Source of the DNA: an uncultured Clostridia bacterium
GTDB lineage: Bacteria; Bacillota; Clostridia; Christensenellales; UBA3700
Assembly: GCA_947246685.1 (NCBI GenBank)
Contig: CAMXSN010000002.1
Coordinates: 85,485 to 149,484, forward strand
Direction: 5' to 3'
Length of the DNA: 64,000 bases
The notes below the pieces were generated by a model. That model was given only the letters and a program-made list of their open reading frames with translations, was not told where the DNA came from and did no database searches. The translations under genes and the position numbers were made by a program. Positions 8,333 through 17,927 of the stretch are shown in pieces; position 1 is the first letter of the stretch; each line of letters starts with the position of its first letter.

Positions 8333-8821
8333 TTAAATCTTTTTTTCCTTGATCGCATTGATCAATCCGCCGCATTCGATAATATTCTGAATGAATTTGG
8401 GGAAAGGCTGCGCCTGATACGTTTTGTTTGCCGTTATATTCGTTATCACGCCCGTATCAACGTCAACGCTGACTTCATCGCCTTGATTTATGTCGTCGAC
8501 AGCTTGAGGACATTCGAGAATATACAGTCCTATATTTAGCGCGTTGCGATAAAAAATTCTTGCAAAAGATTTTGCGATAACTATGGATACGCCGCAGCCT
8601 TTGATCGCTATCGGAGCGTGTTCTCTAGATGAGCCGCATCCGAAATTTTTGCCTGCGACCATTATATCGCCCTCTTTGACTTGCGAATAAAATTCGGGAT
8701 TGGTATATTCCATGCAGTGCTTTGCAAGTTCTTTAGCGTCGAACGTCGACAGATACGTTGCCGGCACGATTACGTCGGTATCTATGTCGTCGCCGAATTT
8801 ATATACTTTGCCTTTAATCAT
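8333..8821 (-). CDS. leuD: 3-isopropylmalate dehydratase, small subunit
   Basis: 162-aa swivel subunit of isopropylmalate isomerase. It starts [21 protein letters not shown] and includes [14 protein letters not shown], the substrate-recognition loop. It is of the shorter bacterial/archaeal type that pairs with ~420-aa LeuC proteins. The start overlaps the leuC stop by 8 nt, indicating coupling. Confidence 0.97.
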   Translation of the reverse strand: MIKGKVYKFGDDIDTDVIVPATYLSTFDAKELAKHCMEYTNPEFYSQVKEGDIMVAGKNFGCGSSREHAPIAIKGCGVSIVIAKSFARIFYRNALNIGLYILECPQAVDDINQGDEVSVDVDTGVITNITANKTYQAQPFPKFIQNIIECGGLINAIKEKKI

Positions 8822-10106
8822 AATTAACCTCCAATTTGCTTTCGCAAGTAAGTTTGCCTGCGATTGCGCTGGCCATAGCAGTTGCGGGGGAGGCGAGATA
8901 AATATAGCTGTCTTTTGCTCCCATTCTGCCGATAAAATTACGGTTGGTCGTAGTCACGGCGACTTCGCCGCTCGCAAGTATTCCCATATGTCCGCCTAGG
9001 CAGGGACCGCACGTCGGAGTAGAGACTATTGCTCCGCCTTGTATAAACGTCTTGATATATCCTTTTTCCATCGCTTCGAGATAAATCTTGTTGGTCGCAG
9101 GGATTACGATAACGCGCACGTTGGGATTGACTTTTTTACCTTCCAACACTCTTGCCGCGTCTGCCAGATCCGACAGTCTTCCGTTGGTGCAAGATCCTAT
9201 TATTACCTGATCTATCGCGATGTCTTCTTTGATATCTTCTACTGCTTTGGTATTCGACGGAAGATGCGGGAAAGCGACCGTCGGTTTGATTTTCGACAGG
9301 TCTATATCAATTATTTGCTCGTAAGCGCAGTCGTCTCCCGCGCTCATTTTCTCAAATTCTGTTCCGCAAGTCTCTTTGACGTACGCTTGCGTCGCGTCGT
9401 CAATGGGGAATACGCCGTTTTTAGCGCCGCATTCTATAGCCATGTTGCATATTGTAAATCTATCGTCCATAGTCAAGTACGTTACGCCTTCGCCTGCAAA
9501 TTCTATTGATTTATACAGAGCGCCGTCCACGCCTATCATTCCTATGATATGCAGAATAACGTCTTTTCCCGAGATATATCTGCTTGGTTTGCCGATCAAA
9601 TTAAATTTAATGGCCGAAGGCACTTTAAGCCATACTTTGCCGGAGAGCATAATTCCTGCAATATCCGTGCTGCCCACTCCGGTAGAAAACGCGCCTAGAG
9701 CGCCGTACGTGCACGTGTGAGAATCCGCTCCTATTACTACCGACCAAGGTTTTGCAATTCCTTTTTCAGGCAGCAGAGCGTGTTCTATGCCCATTGAACC
9801 CACGTCGAAGAAATTCTTCACGCCTTCTTTTCTTGCAAAAGCCCTCACGCATTTGCATTGTTCGGCAGACTTGATATCGCGGTTGGGAGTAAAGTGATCT
9901 AGCACAAAAGTAACTTTGTCCGCGTCATAGAGCTTGCCCCCGCTTTTGTTGAATACGTCTATCGCGACAGGCGCGGTAACGTCGTTGGAAAGCGCCGTGT
10001 CCACTTCTACCAGCGTAAGCGTGCCGGGCGAAAGTTTGACTGCGGCCTCGTCGTAAGAGACAGAGAGTTTTTTAGCTAATATCTGTTGAGTCATCGTCAA
10101 TTTCAT
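8814..10106 (-). CDS. leuC: 3-isopropylmalate dehydratase, large subunit
   Basis: 430-aa aconitase-family subunit. The 4Fe-4S cysteines are in GSCTNGR and [23 protein letters not shown] is also present. It is of the short (homoaconitase-like) class. The start has AAGGAG upstream, and the operon promoter is 34 nt upstream of the ATG. The leader is too short for a leucine attenuator, so control, if any, must be at initiation. Confidence 0.97.
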   Translation of the reverse strand: MKLTMTQQILAKKLSVSYDEAAVKLSPGTLTLVEVDTALSNDVTAPVAIDVFNKSGGKLYDADKVTFVLDHFTPNRDIKSAEQCKCVRAFARKEGVKNFFDVGSMGIEHALLPEKGIAKPWSVVIGADSHTCTYGALGAFSTGVGSTDIAGIMLSGKVWLKVPSAIKFNLIGKPSRYISGKDVILHIIGMIGVDGALYKSIEFAGEGVTYLTMDDRFTICNMAIECGAKNGVFPIDDATQAYVKETCGTEFEKMSAGDDCAYEQIIDIDLSKIKPTVAFPHLPSNTKAVEDIKEDIAIDQVIIGSCTNGRLSDLADAARVLEGKKVNPNVRVIVIPATNKIYLEAMEKGYIKTFIQGGAIVSTPTCGPCLGGHMGILASGEVAVTTTNRNFIGRMGAKDSYIYLASPATAMASAIAGKLTCESKLEVNYD

Positions 10107-10139
10107 AGCCGTATCTCCTTAAAATAAATTACAGATATT

Positions 10140-10168
10140 ATTATAAATATAATGCGCGCAAAAGTCAA
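10140..10168 (-). promoter_or_regulatory. leuCDB promoter
   Basis: On the minus strand TTGACT (10163-10168), 17 nt, TATAAT (10140-10145). Start predicted near 10133, giving a leader of about 27 nt. Confidence 0.75.
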
Positions 10169-10209
10169 CCGTAGGAAAACATATACCAAGACGAGTAAAT
10201 TAAATTATC

Positions 10210-10237
10210 AAAAAAACTGCCCGAGACTATCGGACAG
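10210..10237 (-). terminator. Terminator of the SH3-repeat protein gene
   Basis: Minus-strand stem CTGTCCGA/TCGGGCAG followed by seven T, 25 nt past the stop codon at 10263. Confidence 0.85.
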
Positions 10238-10262
10238 CCTTTGATATTAAATACAGTGGCAA

Positions 10263-11984
10263 TCAGTTTTTTGCCGTCAGCTTTCGCTTTCTTACCACGA
10301 GCAGAATCGTTACCGTCAACGCAAGCGCTACAACGACCGCAGGTACGGTTATCGCAAGCGCAAGCTGCCATGAGGTAAGTCCGCTCGGTTTGACGTTTAC
10401 CGTTTTGACGTAGGCGGTTTTGCCTTCGTATATAATAGTAGTCCAAGGGTTTTTCTTGTCGTATTTAGCTTTGAGATATACTTGGCTGCCTTCGGCAAGT
10501 TCGGTTACCACGGCGCTTTGTTCATCAGGCAGAGAATATATCTTGACGTATTCTCCCAGCTTGGGCGAGGTCAATTTAACTGATTTTGACAGGACGGGAG
10601 CGTGCAGAGCGGTAAACGGAGATAAGGAAAGTTCTTTTACGTATCCGTATTGAAGATTGTTCTCCCCGTCGATATATCCCACTTTATACCATCCCCATTT
10701 ATAATCGCCGTCCTGAGCCACGTTGTCTACCACTATCAGCTGAGTATAAATAGATTCATACGAAATCACAGAATTTGCCTTGTCGTCTATAGGGTATTTA
10801 TATATAGGGGTGTTGGCGTGCAGCGGCTGAGCGTACATACCTATCGGATTATCTTTGACGGCAGGGCAGTAAGTCATTGACGTTGATTTGCGTATATATC
10901 CCAATATTACTTTGGATTCGGCGTCGTCGTAATAATATACGTAATAGAAAGAATCCACTTCGTTGAGCACCAGTATATATGCGTTTGTGGGCAAGGACGT
11001 AAGCACTTGCAGATGCCTTGGCGAGGAATATACGGTTGCGCTTGCGCCCGTCTTATATGCTTTGAGCACGTCATAGACTTCGGGATGGGTGTATACGGTC
11101 GTGTCGAAAGAACTGTAATAATTGAGCGTTCCGTCGACGTATTCATAGATATTGACGGAATTGAGATTGGATTTTATATAAACGTAATTTACGTTTCTCG
11201 ATTTATCGATAGTCGACGTGAGTTTGCTGTCGGCATTGGTGCTGCCTGTTAGTACGGATTTAATTTCGTTGGAGCCTGCGGAATATTCCGACACTTCGTC
11301 ATTATCTAGCAGGAGAAGTCTTTCGCCTGATATGGTCAATTCGGTGAATTCTCCTTCTCTTTTCAGATAATCGTCCAAAGTCTCTTCGTATAGATTCTGT
11401 TTGGTGATCTCATACAAATTGCCGTCGATGATACAGTACAGTTTGTCAGAAATACAGAAATCCGTCGCCGCTGCAAAAAGTCCGTTGAAAGAAACGTATT
11501 TAGGCTCGACGTGTTCGGTATCGTGAATGTCAAAAGACAACACGGTATGTTTGTTCATCGCATAGAAATTGCCGTGTTCGTCGGCGTACAAAGCCAACGG
11601 CGCGTCGTTGGCAAAATTTTGATTAGTATAGGAAATCTTTTGTATTGATTTTCCGTCGTACTGATACGCAAACAGCATATGCGTATCGCCATATCTGGCA
11701 ATAGCGACAATATCGGTGCCGTTCATTGCAAGCGAAGTAAATTTGTCGAAATCCGTTTGCTCTTCATATTGTATGACTTTGTTGTCCTTTGCGACGCTGA
11801 GAGTTTTGCCTTTGGTATAGGCGAAAATATCCGAATAAGCGGCAAGAAGACTTCCGCCGTCGAGCGATACGGATACGTTGACGTTTTCCGCAAATACCGC
11901 GTCTTCGGCAGAAAAGGCCGAAGTCAGCGCAATTGCGCACATACAGCATAAAATCAATATCGGAAGCAATGTTTTCTTTTTCAT
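10263..11984 (-). CDS. Anchored extracellular protein with SH3 repeats
   Basis: 573 aa. An N-terminal signal peptide (MKKKTLLPILILCC...) and a C-terminal membrane helix (~residues 540-565) followed by KKR-type basic residues make it an extracellular protein held by its C-terminus. The first ~300 residues look like a beta-propeller. They are followed by three SH3b-like repeats at about 315-375, 400-465 and 485-545 (TVYSSP, PIYKYP, KIYSLP starts), which often bind cell wall. No catalytic motif was seen. The promoter predicts a leaderless mRNA. Confidence 0.72.
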   Translation of the reverse strand: MKKKTLLPILILCCMCAIALTSAFSAEDAVFAENVNVSVSLDGGSLLAAYSDIFAYTKGKTLSVAKDNKVIQYEEQTDFDKFTSLAMNGTDIVAIARYGDTHMLFAYQYDGKSIQKISYTNQNFANDAPLALYADEHGNFYAMNKHTVLSFDIHDTEHVEPKYVSFNGLFAAATDFCISDKLYCIIDGNLYEITKQNLYEETLDDYLKREGEFTELTISGERLLLLDNDEVSEYSAGSNEIKSVLTGSTNADSKLTSTIDKSRNVNYVYIKSNLNSVNIYEYVDGTLNYYSSFDTTVYTHPEVYDVLKAYKTGASATVYSSPRHLQVLTSLPTNAYILVLNEVDSFYYVYYYDDAESKVILGYIRKSTSMTYCPAVKDNPIGMYAQPLHANTPIYKYPIDDKANSVISYESIYTQLIVVDNVAQDGDYKWGWYKVGYIDGENNLQYGYVKELSLSPFTALHAPVLSKSVKLTSPKLGEYVKIYSLPDEQSAVVTELAEGSQVYLKAKYDKKNPWTTIIYEGKTAYVKTVNVKPSGLTSWQLALAITVPAVVVALALTVTILLVVRKRKLTAKN

Positions 11985-11991
11985 ATTTAGT

Positions 11992-12000
11992 ATTATAGCA
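11992..12000 (-). promoter_or_regulatory. Extended -10 promoter, predicted leaderless
   Basis: Minus strand TGCTATAAT, with TATAAT at 11992-11997 ending 7 nt before the ATG at 11984. The -35 is weak. Confidence 0.6.
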
Positions 12001-12062
12001 TACCGCGCGAAAAAATTAAAGCAAAAAATATACGCGCAAAAAATAAATGTGACAAAGAAAGA

Positions 12063-12091
12063 TTGATACCTTGCAAAGTTTGTGCTAAAAT
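12063..12091 (+). promoter_or_regulatory. Promoter for the alpha-CTD/WG gene
   Basis: TTGATA (12063-12068), 17 nt, TAAAAT (12086-12091) with a TGn extension. An AAGGTAAC site precedes the ATG at 12124. Confidence 0.65.
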
Positions 12092-12123
12092 ATCTTTGAA
12101 TATAATTCTGAATAAGGTAACAG

Positions 12124-13083
12124 ATGTCAAAAGGAAATTTTTATTACAAAAACAAGAATAGGAAGCGCGGAAGCAATCAGGAATTTCGCAGCGAAAACGA
12201 AATTCTTTCTCAAAGTAAAGCTAAGCGCGAGGATCTGCTGAGACCCATAGAAGATCTGCAATTGAGCGAGAATACTTACAATGCTCTCAAAGCGGGCAGG
12301 ATTGTCAATCTTTCCGATTTGGCGTGCCGTACGTTCAGGCAGATGTATAAGATACAGAATATCGGCAAAAAGAACTGTATCGAGATTTCCAAGGCAATGG
12401 CAAAATATTCCGTGACGTTTGCTCCCGAAAAAGAAGAAGACGCAGTTCGCGGGGATGCTCAGCGCAATAACGCGCCCAATGCGCTCGCAAAAGACAGAGA
12501 CAAAAAGATCAAAGACAGCAGACGCGACGAAGGGAGACGCGAAAACCGCGACGCCAATAAAAATAAAAACAAAGGCGAGAACGCGCATCTCAACGACTAT
12601 CTTACAAAACTTTATGCAGGTATGTCGCTTTCGGAGATATTGATGGGAAAACGCAGCCGTCCCGCTGTCGAGAAAATCGACAAACCTCAACTGACGGAAA
12701 AAAGTCTCGTCAAATTTTGCCGCAAAGGCAAATGGGGCTACAAAGATTGGAAAGGCAACGTTATAGTTCCTCCGCTATATGAAGAGGCGTTTGGATTTTT
12801 TGAAGAGAGAGCGTGCGTTGAAAAAGAAGGGAAGTTGGGATATATTGACAGAGAGAATAATCTCGTTATAGATTTCAAATACGACTGCGCAACTTCTTTC
12901 AGCGAGGGACTTGCCTCTGTGACGGTAGGTGAAAAAAGCGGATATATCGACGCCGACGGAAATCAGATTGTCGATTTTATATACGATATTGCAACGCCGT
13001 TTTCGGGCGGCAAAGCTATCGTGAGAGCGGACGACAGATGGGGAGTTCTCAGCAGAGAAAATCTCAGCGTATTCTGGAGATAG
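12124..13083 (+). CDS. Alpha-CTD-like domain fused to WG repeats
   Basis: 319 aa. Residues ~37-100 (LRPIEDLQLSENTYNALK ... YKIQNIGKKNCIEIS) match the RpoA C-terminal helix-hairpin-helix domain, including the position of the NLGKKS loop seen in rpoA of this window. A charged Arg/Lys/Glu/Asn linker (~105-160) follows. Then come about four WG-type beta repeats (KWGYKDWKGNVIVPPLYEEA..., KLGYIDRENNLVID..., SGYIDADGNQIVD...). The first half could bind nucleic acid; WG repeats usually mediate protein contacts. The function is unknown. Confidence 0.7.
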   Translation: MSKGNFYYKNKNRKRGSNQEFRSENEILSQSKAKREDLLRPIEDLQLSENTYNALKAGRIVNLSDLACRTFRQMYKIQNIGKKNCIEISKAMAKYSVTFAPEKEEDAVRGDAQRNNAPNALAKDRDKKIKDSRRDEGRRENRDANKNKNKGENAHLNDYLTKLYAGMSLSEILMGKRSRPAVEKIDKPQLTEKSLVKFCRKGKWGYKDWKGNVIVPPLYEEAFGFFEERACVEKEGKLGYIDRENNLVIDFKYDCATSFSEGLASVTVGEKSGYIDADGNQIVDFIYDIATPFSGGKAIVRADDRWGVLSRENLSVFWR

Positions 13084-13144
13084 TTTATCGTTGGAATCAA
13101 TCGGGGACGGGCGGTCCGTCAAATAAAATTACGGAGATATTAAA

Positions 13145-13528
13145 ATGCAGAAACAGAGATTGTTGGAAAACGCTTTATTGGTAATGAACAATGCGCACGC
13201 GCCGTATTCGGGATATAAAATCGGTTGCGCGGTAATGGGCGAGAGCGGTAAGATTTACGTAGGTTGCAATATAGAAAACGTCAGTTACGGCGCTACGATT
13301 TGCGCCGAGCAGGTTGCCATGGGCACCGCTATCGCGGGTAGCGAACACGGATTTATGGCAATGGCGATCGTTGGATCGGGAGAGAATATGCCGTATCCGT
13401 GCGGTATTGTCAGACAGTTTATCAAAGAGTTTTGCAGCGATTTGATAATATACGTATCCAACAGCAAAGGCGACGTGGTAGAGACCAATATCAGCGAGCT
13501 TTATCCCGACAGTTTCGATATGAAATAA
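13145..13528 (+). CDS. cdd: Cytidine deaminase-like protein lacking one zinc Cys
   Basis: 127-aa protein of the homotetrameric cytidine deaminase family. FPPYSGYKIG-like N-terminus, NIENVSYG, and the catalytic C53-A-E55 are present, as is C86 of the PCGxC motif. The second cysteine is replaced: the sequence reads P-C-G-I-V-R-Q, so the ligand expected at 89 is Val. This removes one of three zinc thiolates, and the protein may be inactive, use another ligand, or have changed role. No frameshift is apparent. ACGGAGA lies upstream of the ATG. Confidence 0.82.
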   Translation: MQKQRLLENALLVMNNAHAPYSGYKIGCAVMGESGKIYVGCNIENVSYGATICAEQVAMGTAIAGSEHGFMAMAIVGSGENMPYPCGIVRQFIKEFCSDLIIYVSNSKGDVVETNISELYPDSFDMK

Positions 13529-13556
13529 AAAGTTTGTAAATTTGTTAAGGAGCAAT

Positions 13557-15527
13557 ATGGAAAAGAAAAAGTATTATATCACCACGCCGATTTATTATCC
13601 AAGCGGCAAGTGGCATATAGGCACGTGCTACACGACGATAATCTGCGACGCATTGGCGAGATTCAAACGTATGCAGGGTTACGACGTGTTTTATTTGACG
13701 GGCACCGACGAGCACGGTCAGAAAATACAGAAAGTAGCGGCTTCTTGCGGCGTAGAGGTCAAGTCATATATCGACGGCGTAGTGGACGAATTGAAGAAAC
13801 TTTGGCAGTTGCTTGATATTTCTTACGACAAATTTATCAGAACTACCGACGCCGATCACGAAAAAGCCGTGCAAAAGATTTTCGACGTACTCTATAAAAA
13901 AGGCGATATATATAAGAGCGAATACGAGGGATGGTATTGCACGCCTTGCGAGGCGTTTTGGACAAAGACTCAGCTCGTCGACGGCAAATGTCCCGATTGC
14001 GGCAGAGAAGTGGAGCTGACGAAAGAGGAGAGTTATTTCTTCAAACTCAGCAAATATCAGCAAAGAATACAAAAGCTTATCGAAGAAGATAAAGAATTTT
14101 TGCAGCCTACTTCCCGACAGAATGAAATGCTCAACAATTTTATCAAACCGGGATTGCAGGATTTGTGCGTATCGCGCACTTCTTTCGATTGGGGCGTAAA
14201 GGTTCCTTTCGATCCCAAGCACGTCATATACGTGTGGATCGACGCGCTTACCAACTATATCACTGCGCTCGGTTACGGAAGCGACGACGAGAGTCTGTTT
14301 AACAAATATTGGCCCGCCGACGTGCATATGATGGGCAAAGAAATAGTCAGATTTCACTCTATAATCTGGCCCGCGATACTTATGGCTTTGGATTTGCCGT
14401 TGCCAAAAAAGGTTTACGGACACGGTTGGCTGATGTTCAACAACGACAAGATGAGCAAGTCAAAAGGCAATATCGTCGATCCGTTTATACTATGCGAGAG
14501 ATACGGCGTTGACGCTTTGAGATATTATATGCTCAGAGAAGTACCCTTCGGGCAGGATGGGAATTTTACTAACGAGATATTCCTCAAACGCCGCAACAGC
14601 GATCTTGCCAACGATCTTGGCAATTTGGTATCGCGCGTTACCGCTATGGTAAGCCAATATTTTGACGGAGTAATTCCCAAGCCTTCGATCAAGCAAGATG
14701 TCGATTTGGATCTGATTGATTTGGCGCAAAAGACTTATCCCGAAGCGGCGGCGTATATGGACGAGATGCGCGCTCCCGAAGCATTGGAGAGCATATTCAG
14801 ATTGATCCAAAGAGCTAATAAATATATTGACGAATGCACGCCGTGGATTCTTGCAAAAAGTCAGGACGGCAGAGAAAGGCTCAAGAGTGTGCTGTATAAT
14901 CTCTGCGAGACGATAAGGATATCGGCGGTTATTCTTCAACCGTTTCTCACGCAGACTCCCGCCAAAATTTTCACCAAGTTGGGATTGCAAGAGGGCAAGC
15001 TGACGTCCTTTGAATCTATCGAAAAATTCGGAGCGGATATAGCCGGATTGAAAGTGGATAAGGGAGAACAGCTTTTTGAGAGAATCGATATAGCAAAGGA
15101 ATTGAAAGTTATGGATGAGATACTCGAACAACAGAAAAAGATTGCTGCAAAATCGCAAGCTGAGAGCGCCCAAAAAGCTGACAACGTCGTGGACGTTTGC
15201 ATGATTGGCATAGAAGAATTTGAAAAAGTTGAGCTCAAAATAGGTACGGTTGTCGATTGCAGAAAGGTAGAAAAAGCAGACAAACTGTTGTGCAGTAAAA
15301 TAGATTTGGGTGAGCGCGAACCGCGTACCGTTGTCAGCGGAATCGCAAAATATTATACGCCCGAAGAAATGATCGGCAAGCAAGTCGTCGTAGTGACTAA
15401 TCTCAAACCTGTTAAATTGAGAGGTATCGAGTCGCAAGGCATGGTGCTTTGCGCGAGCGACGAGGATGGCAATCTCGCCCTCATTTCGCCGATAAAGTCT
15501 ATGAAATCGGGCAGCGAGGTCAGATGA
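13557..15527 (+). CDS. metG: Methionyl-tRNA synthetase
   Basis: 656 aa from the ATG at 13557, chosen over the upstream TTG because AAGGAG precedes it. The class I signature is PSGKWHIGT, the zinc knuckle C-x2-C...C-x2-C lies near 130-150, and KMSKSKGN follows near 300. A C-terminal EMAP/Trbp-type tRNA-binding domain (~550-656; KIGTVVDCRKVEKADKLL) is present. It is first in metG-tatD-radical SAM-rsmA. Confidence 0.97.
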   Translation: MEKKKYYITTPIYYPSGKWHIGTCYTTIICDALARFKRMQGYDVFYLTGTDEHGQKIQKVAASCGVEVKSYIDGVVDELKKLWQLLDISYDKFIRTTDADHEKAVQKIFDVLYKKGDIYKSEYEGWYCTPCEAFWTKTQLVDGKCPDCGREVELTKEESYFFKLSKYQQRIQKLIEEDKEFLQPTSRQNEMLNNFIKPGLQDLCVSRTSFDWGVKVPFDPKHVIYVWIDALTNYITALGYGSDDESLFNKYWPADVHMMGKEIVRFHSIIWPAILMALDLPLPKKVYGHGWLMFNNDKMSKSKGNIVDPFILCERYGVDALRYYMLREVPFGQDGNFTNEIFLKRRNSDLANDLGNLVSRVTAMVSQYFDGVIPKPSIKQDVDLDLIDLAQKTYPEAAAYMDEMRAPEALESIFRLIQRANKYIDECTPWILAKSQDGRERLKSVLYNLCETIRISAVILQPFLTQTPAKIFTKLGLQEGKLTSFESIEKFGADIAGLKVDKGEQLFERIDIAKELKVMDEILEQQKKIAAKSQAESAQKADNVVDVCMIGIEEFEKVELKIGTVVDCRKVEKADKLLCSKIDLGEREPRTVVSGIAKYYTPEEMIGKQVVVVTNLKPVKLRGIESQGMVLCASDEDGNLALISPIKSMKSGSEVR

Positions 15528-16297
15528 TAATAGATTCGCATTGTCATCTTAGCGATCCGAGACTGGCAGACCAAATCGGACGTATCCACAATGAATTGAA
15601 GTCTTTCGGCATAGAGAGCGTATTCGAAGTGGGTTATGACCTGCAAAGCTCGGCGTCTGCAGTTGAGTTGAGCGAAAAATACGACGATATTTTCGCGATA
15701 GTCGGTACGCATCCGCACGATGCAAAAAGCTTTGACGACGACAGCAGAGATTTTTACGTCAAAGCCGCCGCAAAGCCGAAGACCGTCGCAATAGGCGAGA
15801 TTGGTTTGGATTATTATTACGATCTTTCCCCAAGGCAAATTCAGAAAGAAGTTTTCGCCGCTCAAATAGCGTTGGCGCATGAAGTCGGATTGCCGATAGT
15901 CTTGCACGTTCGCGACGCATATAAAGACGCATGCGACGTATTGTCCGCTTGTTCCGATATGCTGACCGACGGAGTGCTGTTGCACTGTTATTCTTCGAGC
16001 GCGGAGATGTTAAAACAATTCAATAAATTTGACTGTTATTATGCGCTCGGCGGAGCGATTACTTTCAAAAACGCCAAGAAAGACGACGTAATATCGGCGA
16101 TACCGGAGGAAAGACTTTTGGTCGAGACGGACTGTCCGTATATGACGCCCGTGCCTTACAGAGGGCAGCCTAACGAACCTAAATACGTCAATATGGTAAT
16201 TGACAAAATCGCGCAGGTCAGAGGAGTATCGAGAGAGCGTTTAATTGAGATAGTCAATCTCAACACACGAAGACTTTTTACCAAATACGACCGTTAA
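15524..16297 (+). CDS. tatD: TatD-family metal-dependent hydrolase
   Basis: 257-aa TIM-barrel hydrolase (DNase/exonuclease family). Metal ligands: HCH near the N-terminus (IDSHCHL), Glu in GEIGLDYYYD, His in VLHVRD and HCYSS, Asp in ETDCPYM. The ATG at 15524 overlaps the metG stop as ATGA; the track's upstream start is an extension. Confidence 0.93.
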   Translation: MIIDSHCHLSDPRLADQIGRIHNELKSFGIESVFEVGYDLQSSASAVELSEKYDDIFAIVGTHPHDAKSFDDDSRDFYVKAAAKPKTVAIGEIGLDYYYDLSPRQIQKEVFAAQIALAHEVGLPIVLHVRDAYKDACDVLSACSDMLTDGVLLHCYSSSAEMLKQFNKFDCYYALGGAITFKNAKKDDVISAIPEERLLVETDCPYMTPVPYRGQPNEPKYVNMVIDKIAQVRGVSRERLIEIVNLNTRRLFTKYDR

Positions 16298-16306
16298 GAG
16301 GAAGAA

Positions 16307-16903
16307 ATGAAAAACACATACGTTTACGTAGTCGACAACAATATATATATCAATCTTACCAACCGTTGCAGCAACCGTTGTGAATTCTGCGTGCGTTATT
16401 ATGACAAACCGATCTACGGCGATCTTTGGATAAAGGATGAGCCCGACGCTGATACTGTGATTGATATTTTGAGCAAGGATTACGACGTTTCCGCTTTCGG
16501 AGAAGTAGTGTTCTGCGGTTACGGCGAGCCTACGTATAGATTCGACGCGATTGAGAAAATAAGCAGTTACGTGCACTCCAAAGGCGGTAAGACGAGGATT
16601 AATACCAACGGACAGGCCAACGAAATTTTGGGAGAAGATATTTCCGAGAGAATATCCAAATGCATTGACACGATCAATATATCGCTCAATGCCACCGATG
16701 CGAAAAAATACGATAAGATATGTCACAGCGATTACGGAGAGCGCGCGTTCGATATAATGTTGGACTTTGCAAAAAAATGCGTTCGATGCGGCGCTGACGT
16801 AGTGTTGAGCGTTGTCGACGTGATAGGCGAGGAAGAAATCGCCAAAGCGCAAACGATTGCCGACGAAGTGGGCGCCAAGCTGAGAGTGAGAACCTTGCTT
16901 TGA
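16307..16903 (+). CDS. TatD-associated radical SAM protein
   Basis: 198 aa with the radical SAM cluster motif C-x3-C-x2-C (NRCSNRCEFC) and GGE-like FCGYGEPTYR. Its position directly after tatD and the short length agree with the family described as TatD-linked radical SAM protein. The substrate is unknown. An AGAGGAAG site precedes the ATG. Confidence 0.87.
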   Translation: MKNTYVYVVDNNIYINLTNRCSNRCEFCVRYYDKPIYGDLWIKDEPDADTVIDILSKDYDVSAFGEVVFCGYGEPTYRFDAIEKISSYVHSKGGKTRINTNGQANEILGEDISERISKCIDTINISLNATDAKKYDKICHSDYGERAFDIMLDFAKKCVRCGADVVLSVVDVIGEEEIAKAQTIADEVGAKLRVRTLL

Positions 16904-16939
16904 GCTAGGCAAACCGTTTGGCAAATTAATTATAGAGAT

Positions 16940-17767
16940 ATGAGCGATATAAAACGCATTCTTACAGAAAACAATTTTAGATTTAATAAGCAGTTCGGAC
17001 AAAACTTTATCACGGACACCAATCTTCTTCAAGCTATGGTCAAAGACAGCGGAACGCAGAAGGATGACGTTGTTGTGGAAATAGGTGCCGGCGCGGGTAC
17101 TCTGACAAGAGAGCTTGCCGCGGCGGCAGGCAGAGTTATTGCTTTTGAGATCGACAGAAATCTCGTTCCCATTCTATCGCAGACGCTCATAGGTCTTGAC
17201 GATAAAGTCGAAGTCGTTTTTAGAGATATACAAAAGGTCAGCGATGAAGAACTTGACGAAATGCTCGGTGGAAGAAATTATAAAGTCGTAGCTAATTTGC
17301 CGTATTATATCACAACTCCTATTATTATGAGGTTTCTCGAAAGACAGAAAAAGCCCGACAGTATCACCGTGATGATTCAGAAAGAGGTTGGGCAAAGGCT
17401 TACTTCTCAGGCGGATTGCGGAGATTACGGCGTAATTACGCTATCTATTGCTCTCGAAGGAAAGGCGCGCATCATGCGCGACGTGCCGAGATATATGTTT
17501 ACTCCTCAGCCCAACGTGGATAGCTGTATCGTGCGCATAGATCTTGACGATGACTATTCTCAAGTTGATAAGCCCAAAGTTAAAAGGATTATCCGTTCGG
17601 CTTTTGCGATGCGCAGAAAGACTTTGGTCAACAACCTTGCAAGCGGTTTGGGACTGGCAAAAGATCGGGTAGAGAGCGCGCTTCAAGATATGCAGATTGA
17701 CGCGCGTATTCGGGGAGAGGCGCTGACAGTCGATCAGTTTATTGCGCTTGCCGATTATTTTGATTAA
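16940..17767 (+). CDS. rsmA: 16S rRNA dimethyladenosine transferase
   Basis: 275-aa SAM methyltransferase that dimethylates the two adenosines near the 3' end of 16S rRNA. SAM-binding EIGAGAGTLTREL near residue 45, catalytic NLPYYITTP near 120, and a C-terminal helical domain. It starts at ATG after a poor AGAGA site. Confidence 0.96.
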   Translation: MSDIKRILTENNFRFNKQFGQNFITDTNLLQAMVKDSGTQKDDVVVEIGAGAGTLTRELAAAAGRVIAFEIDRNLVPILSQTLIGLDDKVEVVFRDIQKVSDEELDEMLGGRNYKVVANLPYYITTPIIMRFLERQKKPDSITVMIQKEVGQRLTSQADCGDYGVITLSIALEGKARIMRDVPRYMFTPQPNVDSCIVRIDLDDDYSQVDKPKVKRIIRSAFAMRRKTLVNNLASGLGLAKDRVESALQDMQIDARIRGEALTVDQFIALADYFD

Positions 17768-17821
17768 TTTACGACAAATATTTGTCTTTGATTAATTTTT
17801 ATCTAACATGACTTAGTTAGT

Positions 17822-17827
17822 TATAAT
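17822..17827 (+). promoter_or_regulatory. -10 box upstream of the 300-aa orphan
   Basis: TATAAT preceded by CTAAC...GTTAG, a 5-bp inverted repeat in the spacer. The -35 (TTATCT at 17799) is poor. Confidence 0.35.
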
Positions 17828-17927
17828 GTGTTAGACGTTTACGTCATTTTTTGCGGCAAAATATTTTTCGCTTTTCATACATATTTACCTGCGCAGCAAC
17901 ATACGTTATTGTGTACGGAGGTAAAGT

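Noticed and set aside
10165-10446. 93-aa minus-strand ORF
   Set aside because: Out-of-frame overlap with the end of the SH3-repeat gene and its terminator.
14490-15437. 315-aa ORF on the minus strand
   Set aside because: Antisense to metG, no initiation signals.
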